This document shows, piece by piece, positions 12,767 to 25,615 of a stretch of 64,000 nucleotides of DNA. Positions within the stretch are counted from its first letter, which is position 1, and the number at the start of each line of letters is the position of its first letter. The translations under genes and the position numbers were made by a program. This DNA comes from Lepisosteus oculatus. Taxonomy: Eukaryota; Chordata; Actinopteri; Semionotiformes; Lepisosteidae. Under the pieces are notes generated by a model. That model was not told the origin of the DNA, ran no database searches, and worked only from the letters and a program-made list of their open reading frames with translations. The stretch is taken from NCBI RefSeq assembly GCF_040954835.1, contig NC_090698.1, positions 67,339,284 through 67,403,283 on the forward strand. The letters are read 5' to 3'.

Positions 12767-14059
12767 ATTCAAAATTACAGAGCTCAGTGGCCCACAGCTG
12801 AAAGCAGGCTTGCGTAATGGAGCTTCGTTAGTAAGGACTAAAAAATCTGAAATCTGCATTCTCTGAACATGTTTTATGTTGGGAAGACCCTGGAAGTTGG
12901 AGCAAGAATGTATTTAGCTTGCTTTATTTTTAAACAGGAACTAGCTTAATTCATTTCCAGTGGTATTTATTGTACAGGTTGAATTAACTTCTAAGTGAGG
13001 CGACGATAAAACAATCAAGTGTTAATAGAAACTCTCCATCCCCCTTTAGGAGCGTTGAAACTGGAGATGGCATATTTGTGGACTATTACAGAACATCATG
13101 TGTACCCGTTTAGAAGAAACTGTTTGTTTCTGTTTAAAGAGTTGCCGTGATAGTACAAGAGTGTCCTTTAAGGTGTAATCTTCAAGAACACTTAGAACTC
13201 TTTCTTAACCTCAGTTTTTTTTAAAAAAGAAGGTATTAATATGTACTGCAAACACATCTTACCAGGATAGCCCACTAATCGTGCTTTATAGCAATACCTA
13301 TATTCTCTCACTGGCTCTAGGAAAAGATTGGTTGTCCCAATAAAATCCCTTCCCACTTCCAAAAGTTATAATTAGGTTAACTTTGTACACTTTGTACCTC
13401 TACATGCAGCCTGCACAATGGATATTACAGACAACATTTTGTAGAATCTTGCCTGATCTGTGTTTTTTCCATTCTAAATGTACTCAGACATTCGTTTTAT
13501 GCGACATTTCAGGAATAACTGAAGGGCAGGGATAACCTCAAAAATAGCCACCTATACAAGGATTTTCCACCATGTGTGGAAACAACATCAATACTGTAGG
13601 TTCTACTGCACATACTTAGATATCTTCTAAGCCCCCATTCATTCTCGAAATAAAGGACCTCAGAGTACCATACTTTGTGGGTCTTCTTGGGTATTCACCA
13701 GAAAATGGCCTATTTCAAACCTTCACTAAACTGTGCTGTGACTTCACGCAACCTCTACAATGCCAGTGGTGGAATTCTAATAGAGTTTTAATTAGTAGAA
13801 ACTAGAATGATAAGTAGTAGAAAAATAGAAAGAACGGGTTCTTCTCATTTGATGTGTGGAGTATAACGCTTTGCTCTGGTGGAAGAAACTGCTCGTATTT
13901 GCCCACACTGAAATCCTAGATCTCCACAGGGGGAATGAAGGACGCAGTCTGTTCCAGTAGTTCCCAACCTGGCTCCTGGAGAAACGCCATCTCCGCTGGT
14001 TTTCATTCCAGCCGTGCTCGAGATCGCAGGTGCTCAGCAATGACTTACAGTAACCGATC
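12767..14059. other. Non-coding sequence with a possible DNA-transposon remnant
   Basis: No gene is seen. The text at about 13,955-14,055 (…CCTGGCTCCTGGAG… TTTTCATTCCAGCC…) resembles, from memory, a common non-autonomous fish repeat ('ggtcctggaggGcc … ttcattcc'). A weaker relative lies at 46,885-46,985. The class is not certain. Confidence 0.35.
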
Positions 14060-14330
14060 TTCCTGCTTGTTCAGACTCTGATTGAGCTTGTGTCAAACAC
14101 ACCGCGACGAACGGCTGACATACAGGTTGTACGAGCCGGTCGCAGCGCGGGGGCAGCGCCGCTCTCTACTCCCCCGAGCACAGCGGGGATGGTGGCCGCC
14201 CGGGCTGAAGAAGGCCGAAGTGACACCGAAGACCCGGGTTCGATCCTGAACTGGGGCAGGAGCGGCGAGAGCAGAAACCCCCAAGAACACAAACCCGCTA
14301 CAATACCAGACTTCAAGGATACTGTTTCCA
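14060..14330. other. CpG-rich patch with a B-box-like motif
   Basis: This 270-bp segment is much richer in G+C and CpG than its flanks. It contains GGTTCGATCC at 14,237-14,246, a perfect polymerase III B-box. A possible A-box lies 40-50 nt upstream but is poor. Frames stay open on both strands, as often happens in GC-rich DNA, and none resembles a known protein. It may be a GC-rich SINE or a small CpG island. Confidence 0.4.
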
Positions 14331-15911
14331 ATTACATGAGCACACAGCTTCTCTTCAATTGGCTTGCCTTTATTTCTGATTGATCTGCCTTATTAGCCCT
14401 TATTCGATGACCGACCGGCCGCGGTGGGAAAAACACTGTATCAGACCCTCTTCCCAGTGACCTGTCTGTCATTCTGCGGGAGTCCTGTTGGATACATTTC
14501 AGACACCAAACCTCCATGAGGCCTGTTCTTTAACTCCAAAATTAGTACAGAGTTGACATCAATTACAAATCCTATTTGACCTTTTAAGAAGTGAAAATAA
14601 AGCAAACATTTGCAAATATGTCTCAAAACAAAAACTGAAATCCCCTGGCCTGCGATTAGGACTTTGGCTGTACCAGAAACCAGAAGAGCCAGTGTTCCTC
14701 CAGGACCAGAGATGAGAGCCACAGCAGTAAATTGTGAACGTAATTGAATTTCACAATAGTATTCAAGGAAGGGCTTTACATCAGCAAACAATCACTCGCA
14801 AGAATCATACAGTAGCATCAGATCTGAATCAGCGACACAGAACCGTCCCTCCTCCTGTGAAGCAAAACTGATGGGCTAAGAAACGCATTTACAAGTTTAT
14901 GAATGGCTACAACTTGGCGTCAGAATGTGAAAATGCATACAAAAACATTTCATCTTTCTGGTTGGTTATATGCCAACATACAATAATTTGTTTAAAGTGG
15001 CCATAATTCTTGAAGGCTGGAGGCTAACTGCTACAGTAATCAACCTGAATTATGTATTCAAAATAGGCTGCATCAGCTTCAAACAGCAAACTGCCAGGTA
15101 AGTGTTGATCATGCCATGAAATTTCTCAAGAGCCTCGGAGGACTTTGCTAGCAGTGGGAAGGAAGTCCTCACAGGGGTAAATTCAATTTGTTTCACAGCT
15201 TACTCAAATTCTCCGTTATCACAAATGAGATAAGGGGATTTGGTTATTCTATTTTTATTAAAATAGAATTTGTACTTGAGCAACGATAACCGTGCTGCAC
15301 GTTCTTTGTTAACATATGGCAACAAATACCTATATATGAACACGGTTTATATTCTGAATACTTATAGGTTCTGTGCAGCTTTTCAGATGAATGAATTCAA
15401 GTACCTAAAATACAAAAAGACAGTAACCTGAGTTACAGGAGTTTATGTTGGACTAGAACTGTGTCAGTAGGGAGCACAGATGAATGCTTATGTGCTCTTG
15501 TATTTCTTATGTACTGAGAGAGTGTATTGGGGTGCTACTGAAGGGGGAGGTGAAAGAGGATGGAACTTAACTATAACCTACACAGTTAAGCTCAGGACTC
15601 TAAGAGAAAAATGGCAAGAAATGGCAACAACAACAACAGCAGCACCAAAACAGAATTTTCGGAGGAGTTGAGATGTGATCTGCACTGGGCAAATCCCCAG
15701 GTGGTCCTTGAAAAACTGATAGGGAAACACATGTGTGTATTTGACTAACAACAGCTGCCACACATCAAAATGTGCTGTGCATTTTAACAAGGTCATCTGT
15801 AAGCGTTACAGGTTACAGGCTGAGAGCTTAGTACAGGAAAATGTAAAGGACTGTGCAGGAATGTTTTTCATATAGTAGCAGGGCCACCTTTCGTAACATT
15901 TTTGTGGACAT
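14331..15911. other. Non-coding sequence, nothing recognised
   Basis: The open minus-strand frame at 14,441-14,791 (116 codons) has no recognisable motif and no good acceptor. A CAACAACAACAACAGCAGC simple repeat lies at about 15,626-15,645. Confidence 0.5.
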
Positions 15912-16540
15912 ATTTGTTAATAATAATAATAATTATTAATAATAATTCCTTACACTTATATAGTGCATTTCTGGACACTCCACTCAAAGTGCTTTACAGG
16001 TAATGGGGACTGCCCCCCACCACCACCAATAAGCAGCCCCCACCTGGATGATGATGACAGCAGCCATAGTGCATACAGTACACTCACCACACACCAGTGG
16101 GGAGGAGAACAGAATGATGAAGTCAATTCAAAGATGGGGATTATTAGAAGACCATGATTGATAAAGGCCAGTGGGAAAATTGGCCAGGACACCGGGGTAA
16201 CACCGCTACTCTTTTTGAGAAATGCCCTGGGATTCTTAATGGCTACAGAGAGTCAGGACCTCAGTTTTACGTCTCATTCGAAGGACGGTGCCTTTTTATA
16301 GTATAGTGTCCCTATTCTGGGGCATTTGGACCCACCCAGACTGCACCCCCTGCTGCTCCCACTAACACCTCTTCCAGCAGCAACCTTAACTTTCCCAGGA
16401 GGTCTCCCATCCAGGTACTGACCAGGCTCACACCTGCTGAGCTCCAGTGGGCTGCCAGCTGTGAGCTCCAGGGTGACTACACAGGCATTGCCTAAATGAA
16501 GAGGGTTCTGATGGAAAGGCTGATGGGAATATCCAGTGTG
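15912..16540 (-). mobile_element. 5S-rRNA-headed SINE, near full length
   Basis: On the minus strand the head matches the 5S rRNA internal promoter region (…CAGGTGTGAGCCTGGTCAGT then ACCTGGATGGGAGACCTCCTGG). A body of about 400 bp shared with the copies at 22.3, 37.5 and 59.6 kb follows. The tail reads AAGCACTTTGAGTGGAGTGT and ends in an (ATT)n run at 15,918-15,950. This is the layout of SINE3-type elements, which are transcribed by polymerase III from the 5S-like promoter and mobilised by a partner LINE. It shares a head extension with the 22.3-kb copy. Confidence 0.85.
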
Positions 16541-19500
16541 GCCCTATAACTGCAATCTGCAGCGTCGAACAAAAGGACCTTTCAGAAAGTCGCAGTGTAC
16601 TGAAGAAGAGGCCTTGAGGCTTGGGTCAAAGCTGCTCAAGTACAGAAGGCTTTCAGGTCATTAAAACACCAAGCTCCCTGACCCCTTTTGTTAGAATCTA
16701 AGACAGCCTGCTTTGTCCACAGGGGATATCAAGACATCATCGTTTACTTGCAAACTACTTACCCTTCCTTTGCACAACAGAACTTATTGGACGACCCCTT
16801 TGAATGTCACTCTTTCTCTTGCAGCTGATTAATATAACAGCTTGCAGCTCATCTCTCCCTTTGTTCTGCTATCCACATAAGCACATGATCCACTCTGGAA
16901 TGCATGTATCAGGCATGGCTTGATTCTGTCTCACTACCTTTAATATGGAGATAAAAATGATGATGAGGATGATGCCCTCAATAACAAAAGCAACTGTTAT
17001 CCCAAGTGAAAGTAATTCCTAGGTCCTAAATCCAAAGGAAAAGTGGAGTAAACTCTAATGGGACTCCTAAGAGGTCCAGGAGATTGAAATCTATGCTGAA
17101 CACCAGCATCTGATAGAGAACACGATAAACAAGACAATTACCTAGAATCTTGTATATTTCTGTACGGATGCAAAACTTTTTCTACCATAATATTACTAAA
17201 CCACTTCATTCTAACAGGCCAAGTCAGTATTTTTTTTTTTAAGAAGAAACCGATTGCGATTAACAAACAGGCCCTCTGGGTTTTGTGTGTAACAAAACAG
17301 AGCTGCAACCACAATGATGGGAAACAGGAGAGAGCTCATAAAGACACAGATAAGATGAAAATCAGTGATTCATCACAGAATGATTTCTAAATGGAAAAAT
17401 GGCTGAAGGCAAAAAAAAACTCAAATTCCCATTGAGGCCCTGCATATAAACTGATGCAGAACACACCAGAATAGATCCCACATGCGATTTAACAGGGGTG
17501 TATACATTAATGCCTCAGCAAAAGTGATAGATATAACCAACAATCCTTAAATTGCTGCAGCTACTTAACAACTACTTGGTCTGTCAGAGCTCTATAGACA
17601 AGATAAAACACTGGTATATGACTTTCCATATACAGATTTTCATGAAGCTGCTTTCCCTACTACCGATCAACTTGAATAACATAACAGAGCAATGTATAAA
17701 GCTATAACTTGTTTCTATAAACTATATATCAGGACAATACCTTTCAATATCAGCAAAATCACTTAATTCGAAATTTCCTCCATCCAAAATGCACAGCCAA
17801 CCTAACATCGATAAACTTACGTTTTCACTTGTCACACAAGAGGGTCATGACGACTGACAACGTGCTAACAGATTCATTATCTGACAGCAAAATTTAAAAT
17901 CGCTTAAAATGCATAGTCTCTTAGCCGTTTATTTTCCACTTCTGCTTTTTGTTTCCTAGGTTTAATAATAATTTTGGCTTAATTTTTACTCTTTATAATG
18001 CAACTGTGCATTTCTTGTTCTCTTATTTAAGTGTTAGGACCACTGGTGAATTTTGCTTCCCTGTCTATAAAAATTCTGTCAGTATACACCAAACACAGCT
18101 TACAACTTGATTAAGACAGGAACTTTAACAATGTTAACTTTATTCTTTAAAGTTAAGTTGACAAAATGGTGGCTGAAAGGAAACTGAAAGGCACATATTA
18201 TAGGTACAGAATTCCAATACTGCAAATGTATAAATCACTGAATATCAGATGGCATCATCTTTTCACCATCTACTGGATGAAATTAAACTAATGTCAGTGC
18301 GGCCAAGCATGCACATCGATGAACTAATGATATAACATAATTTAATGACTGGATTATAACATAACAATTTTAGTGTACAATATCATCTGGAGAGAAACGA
18401 TTACAATAAATGTAACATTTTTCAGAACTTCTTAAATAGTGAGCTTATTCTCCAAGTGCTCTTTCAAATAACACTGCAGCAGGAAACGGTAAGCATATGG
18501 CGGAGACTATGTGAGCATAAAGTCTAATCATCAGACTAGACAGTAAAAAAGAATATTTGCATGATGCCAACTGCACCTGTATGCAGTACTCAGCTCAAAT
18601 TGGTTTACAATGTAGCTCTAACACAGATGTTTTAGAGTGCACAAAACACTTAAGACACTTACATTTGTACAGGGTTACAATTTGCAGAAGCAAATAACTC
18701 AGCAGTGTATATCTTAAAGTTAACTTTTCCAGAGTTATCAAGCAACTATGCATTCTAGAGTTGTCAAGCCAATGAAATGCATTAAGGAAAGATCAGGGCA
18801 AAACAAGTTCAAGTATCAGTAGTTGAGACTATAATGACGCACTTCTCCTTTATGTTGCATATCTATAACTTCATACACTTGATTCTGCAAGCCGTACAAA
18901 AAGTGAACGCTCCAAAGTGTCACTCTCAGGGCTGAACGCAGGACAGAGACTGGGAGAAGCTGTAACAGCAGCAAATACAGAGAGATAAAGGGGTGTTTAT
19001 TTTCACTTCTATTTAAATTCAATGCTTTCCACTTACAACTTACTTCACCTCGAAAATATTTATCTTGTCTAACCATCTCAGCCCCAAAGTAACCTCAGGC
19101 AACCAATAAAACATCCTTTGCATAACAGTTTCATGTGTTTGAGGCTTTAAAAGGCACAGGGTCTTGCATAAACTTCACATTTATCTATGCAAATGTGCTC
19201 AAAAAAGCACTGAGATGATCAGCACCCATTAGCTTCTACATGAGTCTGCAAATTGTAAAACCAGAAATGGATGAAGCCTGTTCTGTGCAGCTTTTCAGTT
19301 TCCTTGTTAACCTAGTAAATCATCAACAATGCTCTGTTATACCAATAAATCCTGTTGCCATTGGGCTAGTTAGAAGTTACAATGAGAGCTGAGGAGTCCC
19401 TAAATGTCTTTTGTCTGACAAAGTTTTACATTTCACTTGCGTTCCCAGCTGCTGTAGAAAACCACTGGCCCTGCAAGTTTAAGGACTCGAACCGTGCATT

Positions 19501-20559
19501 CAGGTGTACAAAACCTTGCTTATTCTTTGGGTATGTTATACACACAATAACCCATCTGACCGCACAGCAACAGACTTACAACAAACACATCTGAATAGAA
19601 AATGGCCCTTTGGAAAATGAACTGCAACAGAAGAAAATTATCTACCATCACACTTCTTTAAAAAATATTCTGATTGATTGCAATTAAACCATGGAATTAA
19701 AATAGAACTACAAAATCAAGATCTGAAACTCTTACCTGACATCCACCTTCCAACACCAAATTATCGAGCAATTTTACCTGACAGAGAACCAGTATGCCTT
19801 TTTTCTTCCTGAAGCTACTCATTTTTAACAAACACAGAAGATATACCATCAATTTTCTCGAAACCGAATTAACCAAAGTAACAACAGTATTTGACAGGTG
19901 GCAATTTTTCACAGAAAGTAGTTCCTCCTTAAACGTCTATCACACCCGTCAGCGTGATATTGCTTTTTCAAGCCCAAATCCTGGAAACTGTCACGCTTGT
20001 CTCAACTATCGTGCGGTCACACGCTGCCTTTATGACCAATCACAAGGAAAATCTGGGCAAACTGCATTAATAAAAATCAGAATTAGGCAATTTGCTGGAT
20101 CGTAGGACAAAAGCACATAAACGCCACCTATGGAGGCCTTAATCGTTACGTATCAAGTCTTCAATTTTGCGTTGATCTAAATATGTTGATGTAAATGTCA
20201 CATTTATTAACCACAGAATGGAACATTTTTTTGCTTTACAGGGCTGAGAGAAACCACGTTCAACAGTCAGGGGAACACAGGCGACGGACTTGCGACCAAA
20301 CAGCCAAGATACTGGTGGATTCAGCGTTAGCATGCTGAAGTTCATTAAAAAGAGCTTTTTTTTTCCTTCCAGGCACCCCTGAGACCGTGTGGCAAGTCTG
20401 TGACACACTGTGGCTCAGATGAATGAGCTGGTCGACAATGCGAGACGCGAGAATTAATGTGGTTTTCCCGTGCCAAGAACAAGGGAGCACTGCGAATGAA
20501 GACCTGTATCAGATATAAAGCTGTCCTGAAGGGACAAGTAGCGAGAGAGACATTGCAAA
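16541..20559. other. Non-coding sequence upstream of a CpG-rich promoter
   Basis: No gene is recognised in 4 kb. A 46-codon frame at about 18,816-18,960 (minus) follows a good acceptor (TGCTGTTACAG) but has no recognisable product. A near-CTCF motif (CCAGTAGATGGTG, minus) lies near 18,270 and departs from the core at one position. Confidence 0.45.
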
Positions 20560-21700
20560 TCTTACACTCATTGTTTTACTCACCCGCCGCACAAGCACTC
20601 GGCACTCAAGGGGTTAAACCAACATGCCTTTCGTCTGCGCTGAAATCAAAAACACCAGAGGATTTTTTTTTTAACAGGGAGGCGAGTGATGGGTGAAGAA
20701 CAATGACATTTAAATTCATCTAGCGTCTCGTTCTACTTCTTTAGGTTGAGGAACGTTTCAAATGAAAAGAAGTTCGTTGCGGGTGGGGAGGAAAAAAATC
20801 TCGCCGCTCTCCCTTCTGTCTGCCTTCTCTTTCTTTTATCTCCCTCGGTCTCTCCTTTCTCTCGCTCTCCGTCCTTCCTTCTCGGTCTCTCCCTGCGATT
20901 TTTCGGGCTTCCTTCAGCTGTTTCCCTACGTGCCCCCACCCCCCTAAAAAAAAAATGACTGTCTCTTTAAAAACAACGCTTCCGGGATCGACGTTGAAAA
21001 AAACAAGAGGCGGCGCTCTCAATGGCTAGCTCCCGCCTTCCCCTCACGTAATTGGTTGAGTTTTATGTTCTTATCCAATTAGATGCTGCAGAAGTGACTA
21101 TTTTGCATATATTTGAATTAGAGGCGGAATACTCCATCCCCTCGATAGATGATTGGCTGCAGGTTGAAAGCCAACTTGGTGACGTGGCCCGTAAAGACAC
21201 GCCCAGTACACGTGCTATGCATCCTTTCCCTGCAGCTGGACAGCAGAAACTGAGGCAACATAAACAGAGGTTTCGCTCGGCTGCTTGAGCTGAAGTGTGG
21301 AGTCTGAGGGTCTGAGCAGACCTGCCACAGCTTTGTCGACAGCATTACAGTTACACCCGTGGTAGAAAACGACTTACATTTTCACAGTCTGGCAGGTTTT
21401 CCTGCTTTGTCAGGATTTTCCCCTGTTGCTTTACAAAATCGATTGGTTCCCCCACAATTATTGGATCATTACAATCGTGATTTTGTTTTCCTTTTTTATT
21501 TGTGAAAAAAGTTCCGTACCTTCAAGATCCGTTTTCTATTTTACGTCTCAAGTTTATATTTTTAAGCCTCATATGAATACGGCTTTTGTCACGAATTCAG
21601 AGGCTCGATTTCAAAAGAGGCGCAGTGTGATTTTTTCCGGCTGCAAATTCAGTCCGAGCGGTAGCTCCTTTTTTTCTTTATCGCACAGGCAATGCAAACC
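20560..21700. promoter_or_regulatory. CpG-rich promoter region of an unassigned gene, possibly bidirectional
   Basis: CpG density and G+C rise sharply. There is a CT-rich tract at 20,810-20,905. Inverted and direct CCAAT boxes lie near 21,050, 21,076 and 21,150, with TGACGTGG near 21,180 and CACGTG near 21,211. A strong donor GTAAGT at 21,701 would end a plus-strand first exon (last codons ATG CAA ACC). A strong donor GTGAGT at 20,578-20,583 on the minus strand would end a first exon going the other way. No coding sequence is recognisable on either side. In human, FAM214B (ATOSB) lies divergent and upstream of UNC13B, so a minus-strand first exon of that gene is one possibility, but nothing here proves it. 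Confidence 0.6.
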
Positions 21701-22344
21701 GTAAGTCCTGCTAAGTAGGAAGGATTTACGTAAAGTTACTGGGCGTTTCCAGCCGAGTTTCTCGGTCTTCTGGTCGGTTAAATTTTAACTGGTTCTCTGC
21801 TGGGCAAGTAACATTGTCTTAATGGACTGCCACGTGTATACACGCAGTTCTGTATAGAAAGTAGCTGTCAAGCATGTTCGGCTTACTGCGAAGATAGCAA
21901 TGTTTTGATTGGGTTCAAAGTTTTACATTTTATGTTATTATAACAGTGTAAGCAGCCAGAATTTCCATTTTAAAATGTCAGTTTAATTTATTTATGTTTT
22001 ATTTTAAATGTGTACCTATTTGAAATGCGCTTATGTTAATGATGCATGTGATTATGATTATTAACAGAGCTTGGTTTGTCAATCGAGAGATCAAAGTGGA
22101 CGGGAAAGAGCGGATGTTTGAGAGGCATCTGACCTTGTGGACAACTCTTCACCTCACATAACATCAATGTAGCGCTCTTGCAACGGTTCTCAAACCGTCA
22201 CCGTCGAGATCACGCTAACGAGGTAACGTAAACGCATTTTCCATTAGGAATTTTAAACACCACAATCACACGCTACTCCTACACCATTCCGTTGTGGTGC
22301 AGCAGTTTTTTTACGTTTCACATGTGAATGATATCCCACTAGCC
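21701..22344. other. Putative first-intron sequence
   Basis: AT-rich sequence following the donor at 21,701. An acceptor-like TTATTAACAG near 22,067 is followed by a short open stretch that does not read as a known protein in any frame. Confidence 0.4.
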
Positions 22345-22955
22345 TATACCGGATATATACCAGCCTTTTCCATCAGAACCCTCTTCATTTAGGCAATACC
22401 TGTGTAGTCACCCTGCAGCTCACAGCTGGCAGCCCACTGAAGGTAAGCAGGTGTGAGCCTGGTCAGTACCTGGACGGGAGACCTCCTGGAAAAAACTAAG
22501 GTTGCAACTGAAAGAGGTGTTAGTGGAGCCAGCAAGGGGGCGCTCACCCTGCGGTCCATGTGGGTCCTAATGCCCCAGTATAGTGACGGGGACACTATAC
22601 TGTAAAAAGGCACTGTCCTTCAGATGTGACATTAAACTCAGGTCCTGATTGCTGTGGTTATTAAAAATCCCAGAGTGTTTCTCAAAAAGAGTAGGTAATT
22701 AACCCTGGCATCCTGGCCAAATTTCCCATTGACCTTCACCAATCATGGCCTCCTAATAATCCCCATCTATGAATTGGCTTCATTACTCTGTCCTCCTCCA
22801 CACTGATAGCTCGTGTTTGGTGAGAGTACTGGTGCACTATGGCTGCTGTCACATCATCCAGGTGGGGCCCCACATTGGTGGTGGTGGTGGAGGGCAGTCC
22901 CCATTACCTGTAAAGCACTTTGAGTGGAGTGTCCAGAAATAATAAGCAATTATTA
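22345..22955 (+). mobile_element. 5S-rRNA-headed SINE, near full length, sense copy
   Basis: This copy is in sense orientation. 22,440-22,494 matches the 5S rRNA A-box/C-box region: AGGTAAGCAGG, then GCCTGGTCAGTACCTGGA and CGGGAGACCTCCTGG. The shared body and the tail AAGCACTTTGAGTGGAGTGT follow, with a (TAT)n end. The head extension (…CATCAGAACCCTCTTCATTT…) is shared only with the 15.9-kb copy. A CTCF-like block at 22,529-22,543 carries a one-base insertion. Confidence 0.87.
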
Positions 22956-23659
22956 TTATGTCTTAAATACTCTTCCTCAAATACAAATGCTTATTCCCCC
23001 TAGTTTTTGTGCATGTTGTCGCTCACATTCAGCTATTTTAATATTAATCCTACATGTTACAAATGAAATTGAGTCTTGTGTGTTAAAAAAAACCCAAACA
23101 TTTTAATTTAACCCCATGGCTCATGGCTCCTGAGAACTAAATGCACATTAGGATTCAACGATTTGCTTCTGTATTGCATCTGTTGATAATGATATTATTG
23201 CAGTCCCCTTTCACTTCACAGATTGTTTTATATCCTGTTTCACCCCATTTCACCCAATTTGTTCTGCATTGTACATGTACCGTATTACGTGAGGTATGGA
23301 GCTTATTACTTGTACCTGTTTGAATCACATGTTGAAGCACATTGACTTCCATCAAGGTGCCAGCTAAATAATAATAAAACCAGAGTCCATTAAAGAGCTG
23401 ATTGAAATTAAGTTCATGCTACCAACACCTGATAAAGACATGTAAACTGATCAGCCACTGAAAGTCGACGCCCACAAAATAATAATGAGTTTGGATGTTT
23501 GGAGATGAAGCATGGTTGGATCTCAGCTAATAGCAAGCAGTGCCCTCTGTATCCACATGGAACAAATGAGGAAGCTCATACAGTCATCTCCTAACCTCTC
23601 GTCCTTCAAGCCCCCTGTCTTTTTACACACAAAACACACTCTAAGTCATGTGCAGGAGG

Positions 23660-24310
23660 TTGCGAAGACATCACTGCCTGTGCTTGGAGCCCAGAACTTG
23701 GCCTCTCCCAGCCATGGCTTGGGGAGTCCTGTTCACAGCTGGCTGGCGATGGCTAAGACCAGTAGAAAGGCTACAAACGAAAGGAAGCCAAGCAGCACAT
23801 TTAGCTTTTTCGGTACTTTGGATCTTATTGATCCGAGAATCTCCTTCAGCCATTTCATGAAGGAAGTGAGTGTTTCGGCTTCAGTAACATCCTGGGTAGC
23901 TGGTTCTGTCCTCCCACAATCCTTTGTGTAGGGAAGAGCCTCCTGCTCTCAGTTTTAAATGCACTTCCATGTTGTTTCCATTCTTGTCCTCTGCTTCATG
24001 TTCCTTTCCTACCTGTTTAGTCTGAGGACGTTTGCTGGGTTGACCTCGTCAGTTGCTTTGGGGATTTTGGATACTTGGAACAGCTCCCCTCTTTGTCTTA
24101 TCTGTTCAGGACATCGTCCTGGACATTGTTCAGGACATCTGTTCAGGACACATAGGTTCAGCTCTTTTAGCCCGAGTGTAGGACATTCCTTTGAGCCTCA
24201 AAATGTAATCTCTTCTTTGGACTGGTTCCAGAGAGAAAAAAAATGTTTCATTTTATAACACGGTGACCAGAAATGTACACAGTTTACTAAATGAAGTCTT
24301 ATCTGACACT
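23660..24310 (-). mobile_element. CR1/L2-type LINE 3' fragment
   Basis: Read on the minus strand this is the 3' part of the same LINE family as at 2.9 and 40.7 kb. It has a 'GGTCACCGTG..' block, 'AAGTATCCAAAATCCCCAAA', 'GAGCAGGAGGCTCTTCCCTA' and a terminal 'TTGGCTTCCTTTCGTTTGTA', typical of the 3' end of this LINE in fish. The frame is broken many times. The 139-codon plus-strand open frame over this region is an antisense shadow. A short local repeat of 'GTTCAGGACA' occurs at 24,105-24,150. Confidence 0.75.
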
Positions 24311-24974
24311 AGTGTGACTCGTCTTACCAGTCACTAAAACAACCTGGGCTAAAACTCACACCATCTGGATTATGGTGAGTGGTTTTCCAGATAGAGCCAA
24401 CTCAGGAGACGTGTTAAGCTGTTTTGTTTTGTCACAGACTTGCTTACACAGCCGTAATATTGTGATTTTACAGTTCTTTGCTTACATTTTCTTCGTCTTT
24501 TTAATTTTCATTCTCAGGCCTTTATAAAGTTGTGTCAATATTCAAACCATTTAAATGCAACTTAAATATAGCATTTAGCTTCATATATGCTGAAGGTAAT
24601 TAGGCACAGAAGCTTTAGACATTTTAACGAGTCCCCTTTAGACATCTGTAATGAGCTACAATGACTAGATGTAAAGGAGGTATAACTGACTTAATAAACG
24701 TCTAGACAAAATCAAACGTAATGCAGTAAAGGTGGATTATAAGAATTCAAAATGCAAACATAATATTGTCAATGATTCTGTGTTGAAATAGTCTGCACAA
24801 ATATGAAATGGGCCTACTGTATATGTGACTGAGGCAATTGGTAATTTTAGAACGGAGACAATTAGCCATTCTTTTTCTGCTGTAAAATCATCAGTGATAG
24901 TGTTTTTAGCTACTAAAAGTACTAAGTATCTGAGTTTCAGGATTTCACATGTTAAATCCTTCAGTTCTTTAGTT

Positions 24975-25615
24975 AGACAAAGGAGTTGGTGGTGGACTTC
25001 AGGAGGAAGAGGGTCCAACCTACTCCTTTCTGTATCCATGGGAGTGACGTGGAGATAGTAGAATCATACAAATACCTGGATTAATTGCCATCATGGACAA
25101 CGTCTCCCACCCCCTCTACGACATGCTTGTCGGAATGAAGAGCACGTTCAGCAATAGGCTGATCCAACCACGGTGCGACAGGGAGCCCTACAGGAGGTCA
25201 TTCTTTCCTACTGCATAAGACTGTACAGCTCATCCACTGTGTGTCTAGGCAGGGGCAACATTGACCTGTTTTGGAACTAAACCTGAATCCTCTGTTTACA
25301 ACTGGTGTGCAATATGTGGAAATGGATTGGGCGATTTACCTATAATCATGTAATATATATTTACACTTGTGTAATACAGTTACACATATAGCTACAATTG
25401 TGGATTGTGCAATATATTTTCATTGTGACTATACATTCTTGTTTATTTTGTATTGTGTGCAATTATTTATACTCCATTTTTTATTGCACTTCTTACTGAC
25501 TGTATTTATTGTGTTGTATTATTGTATTATTACATTGTACTGTGCTGTGTTGATTGTGCCTGGCTGCTGTTGCACTGCAGTTTCCCTTACGGGATTAATA
25601 AAGTACTTCTACGAT
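24975..25615 (+). mobile_element. Rex/L2-type LINE fragment with internal deletion and 3' tail
   Basis: The plus-strand translation starts KELVVDFRRKRVQPTPF and continues to VESYKYLD. This is the conserved segment after the reverse-transcriptase catalytic core in Rex/L2/CR1 LINEs. The text then jumps to the C-terminal block (MDNVSHPLYDML…, then SFFPTA) near 25,090, so several hundred bases are missing in between. A stop follows SFFPTA. The 3' UTR ends GGGATTAATAAAGTACTTCT, the usual tail of this group. It is dead and 5'-truncated. Confidence 0.8.

Noticed and set aside
18816..18965. Minus-strand frame after an acceptor-like TGTTACAG
   Set aside because: Short, no homology I recognise and no partner exon.
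22067..22160. Possible second exon spliced to the 21,701 donor
   Set aside because: An acceptor-like AG is present, but joining to ATG CAA ACC gives about 20 codons and a stop, with no recognisable product.
22440..22494. Possible 5S rRNA gene
   Set aside because: Only the internal promoter half matches 5S; it is fused to the SINE body and present in several dispersed copies.
23512..23931. 139-codon plus-strand open frame
   Set aside because: It overlaps the minus-strand LINE fragment at 23,660-24,310 and has no protein-like motif; an antisense shadow.
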